Source: Lentzea pudingi (GTDB lineage Bacteria; Actinomycetota; Actinomycetes; Mycobacteriales; Pseudonocardiaceae). From it: 64,000 bases of DNA. A program made the position numbers and the translations under genes. The stretch lies in the NCBI RefSeq assembly GCF_014646255.1, contig NZ_BMNC01000005.1:248001-312000 (forward strand). Reading direction: 5' to 3'. The notes under the pieces were generated by a model that saw only the letters and a program-made list of their open reading frames with translations, was not told where the DNA came from and searched no databases. Positions 52,315 through 60,519 of this stretch are shown piece after piece (positions within the stretch are counted from its first letter, which is position 1; each line of letters begins with the position of its first letter).

Positions 52315-53838
52315 ATGCTCATCCCTGCCCTGGCCGTCGCACTCGTGACGACGGCGGTCCCCGGCCACTTCGACCAGCCCCAGGACGGTTTCGCACAGCA
52401 GTGGACGACGCTGCGCCAGTCGAACCCGTTCTGGGCCGGTCTCGACCCGGAGCCGATCAACACGGCCCTGCGCCAGCTCCGCGACTTCACAAAACCCCAG
52501 GCCAACGGCAAGCCGCTGTACGCCGGCGCCGTCACGATGTACGTGCACGACGGCAAGATCGTCACGCACGACCGCACGGGCTACGCAGTCCTCTACCAGG
52601 ACCAGCAAACCCAGTTGCCAGAAGAAGAACGCGTCCCGATGAAGAAGGACACGATCTTCGACTTCGCCTCCATCTCCAAGCTCTTCACGTCGATCGCGGT
52701 GATCCAGCAGGTCGAGCAGGGCCGCGTGAACATCGACGAACGCGTCGCCACCTACCTGCCCGAGTTCGGCGTGAACGGCAAGGAGAACATCACCGTCAAG
52801 CAGCTGCTCACACACACGAGCGGCCTCGAACCGTTCATCCCGTTGTGGCAGAGGTACCCCGACGCCCCGTCACGCATCAAAGCCGTGATGGACGTGAAGC
52901 CGAAGTCCACCCCCGGCACCACGTACCTCTACTCGGACCTGAACCTGATCACGCTCGGCGAGCTGGTTTTCAAGGTCAGCGGCAAGAAGCTCGACCAGGC
53001 GGTCAGGGACGGCATCACCAAGCCGCTCGACATGAAGGACACCGGCTACAACCCGACGGCCAAGGACCGCACGGCCGCAACGGAGTTCCAGACGGCACCA
53101 CCGCGCGGCATAGTCCGTGGCGAGGTGCATGACGAGAACGCGTGGTCCCTCGGAGGAGTAGCAGGCCACGCCGGTGTTTTCGGCACGGCCAAGGATCTCG
53201 CCGTCCTCGGCCAGACGATCCTCAACGGCGGCACGTACGGAGGCCGCCGCATCCTGACCGAGCACTCGGTCGAGCTGATGCTCACGAACTTCAACCAGCA
53301 GTTCCCGGACAACGCCCACGGCCTCGGCTTCGAGCTCGACCAGCGCTGGTACATGGGCGGCCTGAGCGGCCCGGGAACCGCAGGTCACACGGGCTACACC
53401 GGCACGTCGTTCGTGATCGACAAGGCGTCGCGCTCGATCGCGATCCTGCTGACCAACCGCGTGCACCCGAGCCGTGACTGGGGCAGCGTCAACCCGGCCC
53501 GCCGCGTGGCAGCCGACGGCCTCGCCAACGCACTCGCGGTGAAGTCGCACGGAAAGCAGTGGCGGGCAACGACTTCCGGCGGCACCCTCACCGCGGAACG
53601 CCCGGTCGAGGTCTTCGTCGACGTCGACAAGGGCGACAAGCTCACGATCCAGCACTGGAACGGCACGGACTGGCAGGACGCCCGCACCATCACGACGACC
53701 GGACGTCGTTGGGTGCCAACGGAATCCGTGAAGAGCAGGTTCGTCTACGCCAAGGCCGGCCAGTACAACGGCCGCGGCGTCTACGTGCACGCACGCGGCG
53801 ACGTCACGGCCGAAGGCTGGTCAGTGGCACGCCGCTAG
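52315..53838 (+). CDS. AmiE-like serine hydrolase (beta-lactamase fold)
   Basis: A 507-aa exported protein. A short hydrophobic N-terminus serves as signal, followed by a serine beta-lactamase/PBP-like domain: SISK (SxxK), YSDLN (YxN-like) and HTGYTG (third motif), then about 110 residues of beta-rich C-terminal region. In B. subtilis the same place in the nagZ-namZ cluster holds AmiE, a MurNAc-L-Ala amidase of this fold; that function is likely here, but esterase or carboxypeptidase activity is possible. Its end overlaps the MocR gene by 18 bases. Confidence 0.85.
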   Translation: MLIPALAVALVTTAVPGHFDQPQDGFAQQWTTLRQSNPFWAGLDPEPINTALRQLRDFTKPQANGKPLYAGAVTMYVHDGKIVTHDRTGYAVLYQDQQTQLPEEERVPMKKDTIFDFASISKLFTSIAVIQQVEQGRVNIDERVATYLPEFGVNGKENITVKQLLTHTSGLEPFIPLWQRYPDAPSRIKAVMDVKPKSTPGTTYLYSDLNLITLGELVFKVSGKKLDQAVRDGITKPLDMKDTGYNPTAKDRTAATEFQTAPPRGIVRGEVHDENAWSLGGVAGHAGVFGTAKDLAVLGQTILNGGTYGGRRILTEHSVELMLTNFNQQFPDNAHGLGFELDQRWYMGGLSGPGTAGHTGYTGTSFVIDKASRSIAILLTNRVHPSRDWGSVNPARRVAADGLANALAVKSHGKQWRATTSGGTLTAERPVEVFVDVDKGDKLTIQHWNGTDWQDARTITTTGRRWVPTESVKSRFVYAKAGQYNGRGVYVHARGDVTAEGWSVARR

Positions 53839-55158
53839 CACTTCGGTGAACAACGGCAGCGCTCGTGGAAACGCGGGCGCTCCGAAGCTCACCACGATCC
53901 CCGTGCGGTCGTCGTCGCTCTGCTCGTGCCGGAACCACGAGAGAGGGCTGACCTCGATCCCGCGTTCACGCGCGGTCTCGACGATCGCGGTTTCATGAGG
54001 CGTGTCCAGCACCGCGTGCATCCCGGCCGCGATGCCGGACACGGACGCGTACGGCGAAACAGCCTCCACGAGCCGGTCGCGCCGCCGTTGGTACTTGAGC
54101 CGCATCCGCCGCACATGGCTGTCGTACGACCCGGCCTCCAGGAAGTCGGCCAACGTCAGCTGGTCGAGCATGCTGATGTGCTGCTCACGGCCGGTCTTCA
54201 GCTCGAGGATCGGATCCACGAACCGGTCCGGCAGCACCATCCACGCGATCCGCAACGCCGGTGACAACGCCTTGCTGGACGTGCCCAGGTACACGACGTG
54301 TTCCGGGTCCAGCCCCTGCACCGCGCCGACGGGCTGCCGGTCGTAGCGGAACTCGCCGTCGTAGTCGTCTTCCAGCACAAGACCGCCCACACGCCGTGCC
54401 CATTCCACAGCCGATGCGCGCCGACGAGGGTGCAAGGGACCGCCCAACGGGAACTGGTGCGCGGGCGTTAGCACGCAGGCACGCAGGTCGTCAGGCAACT
54501 GCTCGGTGTTCGCGCCGTGGTCGTCCACCGCCAACGGCACCGTCGACGTCCACAACGACCGGTGGAAGGCGAGCCCGTACTCCTCGACGACCACAGGCGG
54601 CTGAAGCAGCCGGTCGAACATCTGCACAGCACCGCCGAAGCCCGAACACACCACGATCCGTTCGAGATCGGCCCGCACACCCCGTGCCCGCGCCAGGTAC
54701 TCGGCCAGCGCCGTCCGCAGCTCGATCCGCCCCTGCGGGTCCCCCGGCCCGAACGCCTCGGAGGGCGCCGCCGTCAGCGCCCGCCGCGTCGAGCGGATCC
54801 ACTCGGCGCGCGGGAACTCGGTGACGTCCGGCGTGCTCACCCTCAGGTCGAACCGCACGTCCGCGCCGGGCACCGAGCGCTTCACCGGCTGCGGTGGTGC
54901 GATCCGTTGGGCGACAACGGTCCCCGAGCCCTGGCGCGCGGTCAGCCACCCTTCGGCCACGAGTTCCGCGTACGCCTCGGCCACGGTGTTCCGCGCGATC
55001 CCCAGGTCGAGAGCGAGCGACCGCGAGGCCGGCAGCCGGGTTCCCGGAGGCAGCCGGGCCGACCGGACCGCCTCGCGCAGCGACGCCGTCAACCTGTGCC
55101 GCAGGCCACCGGGACCGGACAGGTCCAGGTGGAAGTCGAGATTGGCCCACGATTCCAC
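53821..55158 (-). CDS. MocR/PdxR-type GntR regulator with aminotransferase domain
   Basis: A 445-aa fusion of an N-terminal GntR winged helix (LPASRSLALDLGIARNTVAEAY) and a PLP-dependent aminotransferase class I domain with the Lys-containing LGTSSKALSPALRIAW and VLEDDYDGEFRY. MocR regulators often control the divergent gene or pyridoxal synthesis. The GTG start lies 50 bases from the divergent AhpD-like gene, its likely target. It sits inside the peptidoglycan-recycling cluster but is probably unrelated to it. Confidence 0.92.
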   Translation of the reverse strand: MESWANLDFHLDLSGPGGLRHRLTASLREAVRSARLPPGTRLPASRSLALDLGIARNTVAEAYAELVAEGWLTARQGSGTVVAQRIAPPQPVKRSVPGADVRFDLRVSTPDVTEFPRAEWIRSTRRALTAAPSEAFGPGDPQGRIELRTALAEYLARARGVRADLERIVVCSGFGGAVQMFDRLLQPPVVVEEYGLAFHRSLWTSTVPLAVDDHGANTEQLPDDLRACVLTPAHQFPLGGPLHPRRRASAVEWARRVGGLVLEDDYDGEFRYDRQPVGAVQGLDPEHVVYLGTSSKALSPALRIAWMVLPDRFVDPILELKTGREQHISMLDQLTLADFLEAGSYDSHVRRMRLKYQRRRDRLVEAVSPYASVSGIAAGMHAVLDTPHETAIVETARERGIEVSPLSWFRHEQSDDDRTGIVVSFGAPAFPRALPLFTEVLAACH

Positions 55159-55208
55159 GTGAAGATTGCACCATGCCTCGGGCCAATCAGGGTCATAGAT
55201 TTCTTCTC

Positions 55209-55655
55209 ATGACGAACCGCATCGACCTCGCCAAGAAGGCCCCGAAGGTCTACCGCGCCATGATCGCCCTCGACGCCGCCGCTCGCGAAGGGCTCGACGA
55301 GCAGCTCGCCGAGCTCGTCCGCATCCGTGCCTCCCAGCTCAACCACTGCGCCTACTGCCTCAACATGCACACGGTCGACGCCCGCAAGGGTGGCGAGTCC
55401 GAGGCCCGCATCTACCTGCTCAACGCGTGGGAGGAGGCCGGCGACCTCTACACCGAGAAGGAGCAGGCGGCACTGCGCCTCACCGAGGCCATCACCGTCC
55501 TGAGCAGCCACGAGTACGTCAGCGACGAGGTCTACGAGCGCGCCGCGAAGCACTTCGCGGAGGAGGAACTGGCCCAGCTCATCGCGCTGATCTTCACCAT
55601 CAACTCGTGGAACCGGATCGCGGTCTCCACCCGGAAGGTGCCCGACGTCCATTAG
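55209..55655 (+). CDS. AhpD-like carboxymuconolactone decarboxylase family protein
   Basis: A 148-aa helical protein with the CxxC motif in SQLNHCAYCLNMHTVDAR followed by a conserved His, the AhpD/CMD active site. Such proteins act in peroxide defence or as uncharacterised redox enzymes. The start ATG comes soon after a possible -10 (TAGATT, 55196), so the message may be nearly leaderless. It is divergent from the MocR gene, a common arrangement. Confidence 0.9.
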   Translation: MTNRIDLAKKAPKVYRAMIALDAAAREGLDEQLAELVRIRASQLNHCAYCLNMHTVDARKGGESEARIYLLNAWEEAGDLYTEKEQAALRLTEAITVLSSHEYVSDEVYERAAKHFAEEELAQLIALIFTINSWNRIAVSTRKVPDVH

Positions 55656-55690
55656 GACCTGTCGAGAGAGTGACTTTCGGACACACTCCG

Positions 55691-55719
55691 TTGACCGTCG
55701 GTGTGGCGGTTAGTAAGTT
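55691..55719 (+). promoter_or_regulatory. murR-murQ promoter
   Basis: -35 TTGACC (55691-55696), 17-base spacer, -10 TAAGTT (55714-55719), then six bases to the GTG start, so the mRNA is probably leaderless. It is nearly identical to the nagZ promoter in both hexamers and spacing. Confidence 0.8.
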
Positions 55720-55725
55720 TCCCAC

Positions 55726-56646
55726 GTGTCCACTGAAAGCAGTGCCGAGTCCAGTCCACTGGTGAAGATCCGGTCGTTGCTGCCGGGTCTCGCACGCGCC
55801 GAGCAGCGCGTCGCCAAGGTGGTGCTGGAGAACCCCGGAACTGTCGCGCACCGCAGCATCACCGAGGTCGCCGAGCAGGCGGGCACCAGTGAGACGACGG
55901 TGACGCGGTTCTGCAAGGCGATCGGCGTCGGTGGGTACCCGGAGCTGCGCATCGCGCTCGCCGCCGACACGGCCCGCAGCCAGGCCAGGGCCAACCACGA
56001 CATGGGTGGCGACATCGGACCGGGCGACGACCTCAAGCAGGTCGTCGGCAAGGTCGCGTTCGCCGACGCCCGCGCCGTCGAGGAGACCGCGGAGCAGCTC
56101 GACGTCGAGTCGCTCGACAAGGTCGTCCAGGCGGTCGCGGGCGCCCGTCGTGTCGACGTCTACGGCTTCGGCGCGTCGGCGTTCGTCGCGTTCGACCTGC
56201 AGCAGAAGCTGCACCGCATAGGGCTCACCTGCTTCGCGTGGAACGACACGCACATCGCGCTGACGTCGGCCGCCGTGCTGACCGAGGCGGACGTCGCCGT
56301 GGGCATCTCGCACACCGGCTCGACCGCGGAGACCGTCGAGGCCCTGCGCGTCGCCCGCGAGACCGGCGCCACGACGGTCGCGCTGACGAACTTCCCGCGC
56401 TCGCCCATCACCGAGATCGCCGACCACGTGCTGACCACGGCCGCGCGCGAGACCACGTTCCGCTCCGGCGCGATGGCGAGCCGCATCGCCCAGCTCACGG
56501 TGATCGACTGCCTGTTCATCGGGGTCGCCCAGCACCACGTCGACACGGCGAAGACGGCGCTGGAGGCGACCTACGAAGCGGTGTCCGGGCATCGGCTCGG
56601 CGCCCGACCAGACGGCCGCCGACGGCCGCGGGAGACGTCTAAATGA
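55726..56646 (+). CDS. murR: MurR/RpiR-family regulator
   Basis: A 306-aa regulator with an N-terminal RpiR helix-turn-helix (ITEVAEQAGTSETTVTRFCKA) and a C-terminal SIS sugar-phosphate-binding domain (VYGFGASAFVAFDLQQKLHR, GISHTGSTAETVEAL). It is coupled to murQ (ATGA), and the ligand is likely MurNAc-6-phosphate as in known MurR. The GTG start comes 6 bases after the -10, without a ribosome-binding site, so leaderless translation is likely. It may also control the nagZ unit through a shared operator. Confidence 0.9.
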   Translation: MSTESSAESSPLVKIRSLLPGLARAEQRVAKVVLENPGTVAHRSITEVAEQAGTSETTVTRFCKAIGVGGYPELRIALAADTARSQARANHDMGGDIGPGDDLKQVVGKVAFADARAVEETAEQLDVESLDKVVQAVAGARRVDVYGFGASAFVAFDLQQKLHRIGLTCFAWNDTHIALTSAAVLTEADVAVGISHTGSTAETVEALRVARETGATTVALTNFPRSPITEIADHVLTTAARETTFRSGAMASRIAQLTVIDCLFIGVAQHHVDTAKTALEATYEAVSGHRLGARPDGRRRPRETSK

Positions 56647-57554
56647 TCTCCCCCCGGGACGGTGTGGTGGTGCGCGTGGAATCTCCGACCGAGGGGCGGA
56701 ACCCGCGCACCGCGGACATCGACCGGGTGCCCACGATCGACGTGCTGCGCATGATCAACGAAGAGGACCGCACGGTCCCGGCGGTGGTCGCGGAGGCGCT
56801 GCCGGAGCTGGCCCGCGCGGTCGACCTCGGCGTCGCGGCGATCGTGTCCGGCGGCCGGGTGCACTACGTCGGCGCCGGCACGTCCGGGCGTCTGGCCACG
56901 CTGGACGCCGCCGAGCTCGTGCCCACGTTCAACGCACCGGCCGACTGGTTCGTCGCCCACCACGCCGGCGGTCCGGAAGCCCTCGTCCGCGCCGTCGAAG
57001 AGGTCGAGGACCACTCGGGCGCGGCCCAGATCCGTCGGCACGCCACCGCGAAAGACCTGGTGGTGGGCATCGCGGCGTCCGGGCGCACGCCGTTCGTGAT
57101 CGGCGCGCTGCAGGAGGCGCAAGCGCTTGGCGCCCACACCGTGCTGGTCTCGAACAACGCGTCGGTGCCGTTCACGCCGGACGTCCTCGTCGCGCTGAAC
57201 ACCGGCCCCGAGGCCATCGCCGGCTCCACGCGGATGAAGGCGGGATCGGCCCAGAAGCTGGTCCTGACGTCGTTCTCCACGGCTGTGATGATCAAGCTCG
57301 GCCGCACCTACTCGAACCTGATGGTCAGCATGCGCGCGACGAACGCGAAGCTGCGCGGCCGGACGATCCGCATCCTGCACGAGGCCACCGGCCAGCCCGA
57401 GAACGCCTGCGAGCAGGCGCTGGCGGACGCGTCCGGTGACCTCAAGGTGGCACTCGTGCACCTGCTGTCGGGCGAACCGACCGAACGTGCGGCCGCTGCC
57501 CTCGAGGACACGAAGGGCCACGTCCGCGACGCCCTGGACCGGCTAGCGGGCTAG
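56643..57554 (+). CDS. murQ: N-acetylmuramic acid 6-phosphate etherase
   Basis: MurQ cleaves the lactyl ether of MurNAc-6-P to give GlcNAc-6-P and D-lactate, the last MurNAc-specific recycling step. The 303-aa SIS protein has the etherase signature VGAGTSGRLATLDAAE, the EEVEDHSG segment (catalytic Glu), GIAASGRTPFVIGAL, and GPEAIAGSTRMKAGSAQK. The start overlaps the murR stop; a later GTG could also serve. No MurNAc kinase or PTS gene is in the window. Its end overlaps hmp by 12 bases. Confidence 0.95.
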   Translation: MISPRDGVVVRVESPTEGRNPRTADIDRVPTIDVLRMINEEDRTVPAVVAEALPELARAVDLGVAAIVSGGRVHYVGAGTSGRLATLDAAELVPTFNAPADWFVAHHAGGPEALVRAVEEVEDHSGAAQIRRHATAKDLVVGIAASGRTPFVIGALQEAQALGAHTVLVSNNASVPFTPDVLVALNTGPEAIAGSTRMKAGSAQKLVLTSFSTAVMIKLGRTYSNLMVSMRATNAKLRGRTIRILHEATGQPENACEQALADASGDLKVALVHLLSGEPTERAAAALEDTKGHVRDALDRLAG

Positions 57555-58661
57555 ATCAGGCCCGAACACCTCGTAGTGGATGTCGGTGACGCCCGCTTCG
57601 AGCAGCTGCGCCCGCATCGCGCGCAGGAACGGCACCGGTCCGCACAGGTAGGCGGTCGCGTTCTCCGGAACCTCGACCCCGGCGAGGTCGACGAACCCGG
57701 TGCGCTCCGCCGGCCAGTCCCCGATCGGCCGCTCGTAGAAGACGTGCGCCCGCGCGTCTTCCAGCTTCGCGACGAGCTGGGCGAGTTCCGCGCGGAACGG
57801 GTGCGTGAGCTGGTGGCGGTCGCCGTGGATCGCGACGACCTGCCGCGGTGAGTCGGTGGCGGCCAGCTCGGCGAGCATGGAGATCATCGGCGTGCAGCCG
57901 ATGCCCGCCGACGCCAGCAGCACCGGACCGTCGCCCGGCTGCAGCGTCAGATCCCCGGCCGGCTGGCTGACCAGCACGGTGCCGCCGACCGGCACGTTGT
58001 CGTGCAGGTGGCTCGACACCTCGCCGTCGCGCTTCACCGAGAACTGCAGCGCGTCGTCGGACCGCCCGGACAGGCTGTACTGGCGGATCTGCCGGGCGCC
58101 GTCGGCGAGCGGCACCTGCACCGAGACGTACTGCCCCGGCTCACCCGCGCGCACCTGCCCGTCGAGCGGCCTGACCACGAACGTCACCACGTCCTCGGTC
58201 TCCTGGAACCGGGCGATCACGCGGTGCTCCTGCTGCCCCTGCGGGAGGAACCGCTCGAGGCCGATCAACGTGTCGGCCATCAGCCAGTAGACCTCGCTCC
58301 AGGCCTGGCCCACCTCCGCTGAGACGTCGAGGACCTCGGCGACGGCCCCGAGCAGGTGCTTGTGGACGACCGCGTACTGACCGGGCGTGACGCCGACCGA
58401 GACGTGCTTGTGGGCGATGCGCCGCAGCATCCCGTCCGGTGTCTGACCGGCGAGCAGACCTGAGGCGAACGCGGCGATCGAGCCCGCCAGCGCCTGCGCC
58501 TGCGTGCCGTTGGCCTGGTTGCCGCGGTTGAACATGTCCCGCAACAACATCGGGTGCTCTTCGAACATGCGCTCGTAGAACAACGCGCTGATCTCACCGA
58601 TGGCGGCGCCGACGGCGGGCAGGGTGGCTTCGACCAGTTCGGCCGACTTCGAGGACAACAT
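57543..58661 (-). CDS. hmp: Flavohemoglobin (nitric oxide dioxygenase)
   Basis: Oxidises NO to nitrate with O2 and NAD(P)H. The 372-aa protein has an N-terminal globin (proximal His in RIAHKHVSVGVTPGQY, FNRGNQANGTQAQALA helix), an FAD domain with RQYSLSG and an NAD domain with GIGCTPMISML and YLCGPVPFLRAM. ATG 58661 has GAGGAG upstream. nsrR is 11 bases upstream in the same transcript. Both are regulated by NO through the NsrR site at 59137. Confidence 0.95.
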   Translation of the reverse strand: MLSSKSAELVEATLPAVGAAIGEISALFYERMFEEHPMLLRDMFNRGNQANGTQAQALAGSIAAFASGLLAGQTPDGMLRRIAHKHVSVGVTPGQYAVVHKHLLGAVAEVLDVSAEVGQAWSEVYWLMADTLIGLERFLPQGQQEHRVIARFQETEDVVTFVVRPLDGQVRAGEPGQYVSVQVPLADGARQIRQYSLSGRSDDALQFSVKRDGEVSSHLHDNVPVGGTVLVSQPAGDLTLQPGDGPVLLASAGIGCTPMISMLAELAATDSPRQVVAIHGDRHQLTHPFRAELAQLVAKLEDARAHVFYERPIGDWPAERTGFVDLAGVEVPENATAYLCGPVPFLRAMRAQLLEAGVTDIHYEVFGPDLAR

Positions 58662-58672
58662 CGAGGAGCTCC

Positions 58673-59119
58673 TCACTTCTGCCCCAGGGCGAGCAGAACG
58701 GGACCGGTGGGATCAGCGACGAGGTCCTCGACGCTCAGCGAATCGAGTGAGGCGTAGAAGGCTTCCTGGGCTTGGCGCAGCGCGCGGCGCAACCGGCAGG
58801 CCGCGGCCAACGGGCACGCCACCTCGCCTTCGCAGTCCACGACGTCGCCCTCGCCTTCCAGCCGGCGGACCAGCCACCCGACCGAGACGAGACGTCTCGT
58901 CTCGGCAAGGGCCAGGCCACCGCCACGGCCGCGGCGTGCCACGACGACGCCGAGGTGCTGGAGCTGGGCCACGACCTTCGCGGCGTGGGTGTACTGCACG
59001 CCCATGACCTCGGCGACTTCGCGCGTGGTCGGGTTTGGCGAGACGAGACGGTCCGTCTCGGCAACGGCAAGCCGCATCACGATCCGCAGCGCGATGTCGG
59101 TGCTCTTGGTCAACCTCAC
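58673..59119 (-). CDS. nsrR: NsrR, Rrf2-family iron-sulfur NO sensor
   Basis: A 148-aa Rrf2-type winged helix (TTREVAEVMGVQYTHAAKVVAQL) with the three-Cys cluster motif CEGEVACPLAAAC that holds a [4Fe-4S] cluster sensed by NO. The GTG start is the usual one (MRLTKSTDIALR). It represses its own operon and hmp through the 23-bp site just upstream. The three Cys and the neighbouring hmp make the assignment firm. Confidence 0.94.
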   Translation of the reverse strand: MRLTKSTDIALRIVMRLAVAETDRLVSPNPTTREVAEVMGVQYTHAAKVVAQLQHLGVVVARRGRGGGLALAETRRLVSVGWLVRRLEGEGDVVDCEGEVACPLAAACRLRRALRQAQEAFYASLDSLSVEDLVADPTGPVLLALGQK

Positions 59120-59136
59120 AAGATCGACGCTAGCTT

Positions 59137-59159
59137 AATTGGAATCTCAGATGCATGTT
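59137..59159. promoter_or_regulatory. NsrR operator
   Basis: On the minus strand the half-sites AACATGCATCT and AGATTCCAATT are separated by one G, the 11-1-11 form described for Streptomyces NsrR sites. It lies 17 bases upstream of nsrR and overlaps the stop codon of the Lrp gene. Confidence 0.85.
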
Positions 59160-59598
59160 ATCCAGGCAACACCGGACGCCACGGGATCGGCGTCGACAGC
59201 ACCATTGCGCTGGACGTCTCCCCGTGAGCGGCCAGCCGGACCAGCAGCCGTTCCAACTCCATGATGCTCGTGGTGACGACCTTCACAACCGAGCAGATGT
59301 CCCCGGTCAGCCGCACGACCTCGACCACCTCGGGGAGGTCGTCGAGCAGCTGGGGGTGGACCGTGATGCATCGAGGGCCGTAGCACTTCATGCGCACCAG
59401 CGCGACGACCGGACGTCCGACGACGGTGGGGTCGACCACGGCGCGATAGCCGGTGATCGCACCCATGTTCTCGAGCCGGCGGACCCGCTGGGCGACCGTC
59501 GGCGGGGAGACGTGGACCCGGCGCGCGAGTTCGTTGTACGACAGGCGCGCATCTTCTTGGAGCGCCTCCAACAGGGCCTTGTCCACCTCGTCCAACAT
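59158..59598 (-). CDS. Lrp/AsnC-family regulator (divergent from kynA)
   Basis: A 146-aa regulator with the AsnC helix-turn-helix (ARLSYNELARRVHVSPPTVAQRV) and an RAM effector domain (VRMKCYGPRC, GDICSVVKVVTTSIMELERL). It is divergent from kynA with 105 bases between starts, so it most likely controls tryptophan catabolism, perhaps sensing tryptophan or kynurenine. The intergenic region holds no obvious dyad. ATG 59598 was chosen; the reading frame continues upstream into kynA. Confidence 0.92.
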   Translation of the reverse strand: MLDEVDKALLEALQEDARLSYNELARRVHVSPPTVAQRVRRLENMGAITGYRAVVDPTVVGRPVVALVRMKCYGPRCITVHPQLLDDLPEVVEVVRLTGDICSVVKVVTTSIMELERLLVRLAAHGETSSAMVLSTPIPWRPVLPG

Positions 59599-59703
59599 GA
59601 ACGCAAAGCTACTCGGCGATCTGTTTTGCGTTTGGAAGAAGTTCGGCGCGAACGCCTTTCGTCGCCCATTCAGGTGATGAGGCTCAGCGGCGACGATTGA
59701 GGC

Positions 59704-60519
59704 ATGAGCTGCCCCGTGTCCCCCAAGCTGGATTTCGGCGGCACCACGCCGTACGAGGACTACGTGCACGCGTCGGTGTTGCACACCCTTCAACAGCAGT
59801 GGTCCAAAGATCCCCGTGAGATGTCGTTCCTGGTCATCACGCAGGTGATGGAGCTGTACTTCGGTCTGCTGTGCTTCGAGTGGCGCCAGGCCCAGAGCGA
59901 ACTGCGGGCCAACGACCTCCGCGCCGCCGTGCAGACCCTGCGGCGCTCCGACCTGCACCTCCAGGCGCTGTCCGCGGCCTGGCGGCCGATCGCGCGGATG
60001 ACGCCGACCGAGTTCAACTCGTTCCGCGACGCGCTCGGCGAGGGCTCCGGCTTCCAGAGCGGCATGTACCGCGAGATGGAGTTCCTGCTCGGCGAGAAGT
60101 CCGCGTCGATGCTCGTGCCGCACCGCGCGGTGCCCGCGATGCACGACCAGCTGGAGAAGTCGCTGGCGCTGCCGTCGCTCTACGACGACGTGCTGGCGGC
60201 GTTGCGGCGCAGGGGTTTCGACATCCCGCAGGCCGTCCTGGACCGCGACCTGACCAAGGCCTACGAGCCGTCGGCCGAGGTCGAGCAGGTGTGGGCGGCG
60301 ATCTACCGCGGCAACGACCGCGACCTGCTGGAGCTGGGCGAGGCGCTGACCGACATCGCCGAGGAGTTCGCGCGCTGGCGTTACGACCACCTGCTCGCGA
60401 CCCGCCGGTCGATGGGCTCGAAGGTCGGCACCGGCGGGTCGGCTGGTGTTGCATGGCTGGAGAAGCGCACCCAACGGGCGGTGTTCCCCGAGCTGTGGAC
60501 CGCGAGGAGTTACGTGTGA
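59704..60519 (+). CDS. kynA: Tryptophan 2,3-dioxygenase
   Basis: Heme enzyme that opens the indole ring of tryptophan to N-formylkynurenine. The 271-aa protein has YVHASVLHTLQQQ near the N-terminus, MELYFGLLCFEWRQAQSE, FQSGMYREMEFLLG and the signature YDHLLATRRSMGSKVGTGGSAG with the heme-ligand His. ATG has TGAGG upstream. kynU is coupled to its stop (GTGTGA). No kynB or other formamidase gene is in the window. Confidence 0.95.
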   Translation: MSCPVSPKLDFGGTTPYEDYVHASVLHTLQQQWSKDPREMSFLVITQVMELYFGLLCFEWRQAQSELRANDLRAAVQTLRRSDLHLQALSAAWRPIARMTPTEFNSFRDALGEGSGFQSGMYREMEFLLGEKSASMLVPHRAVPAMHDQLEKSLALPSLYDDVLAALRRRGFDIPQAVLDRDLTKAYEPSAEVEQVWAAIYRGNDRDLLELGEALTDIAEEFARWRYDHLLATRRSMGSKVGTGGSAGVAWLEKRTQRAVFPELWTARSYV

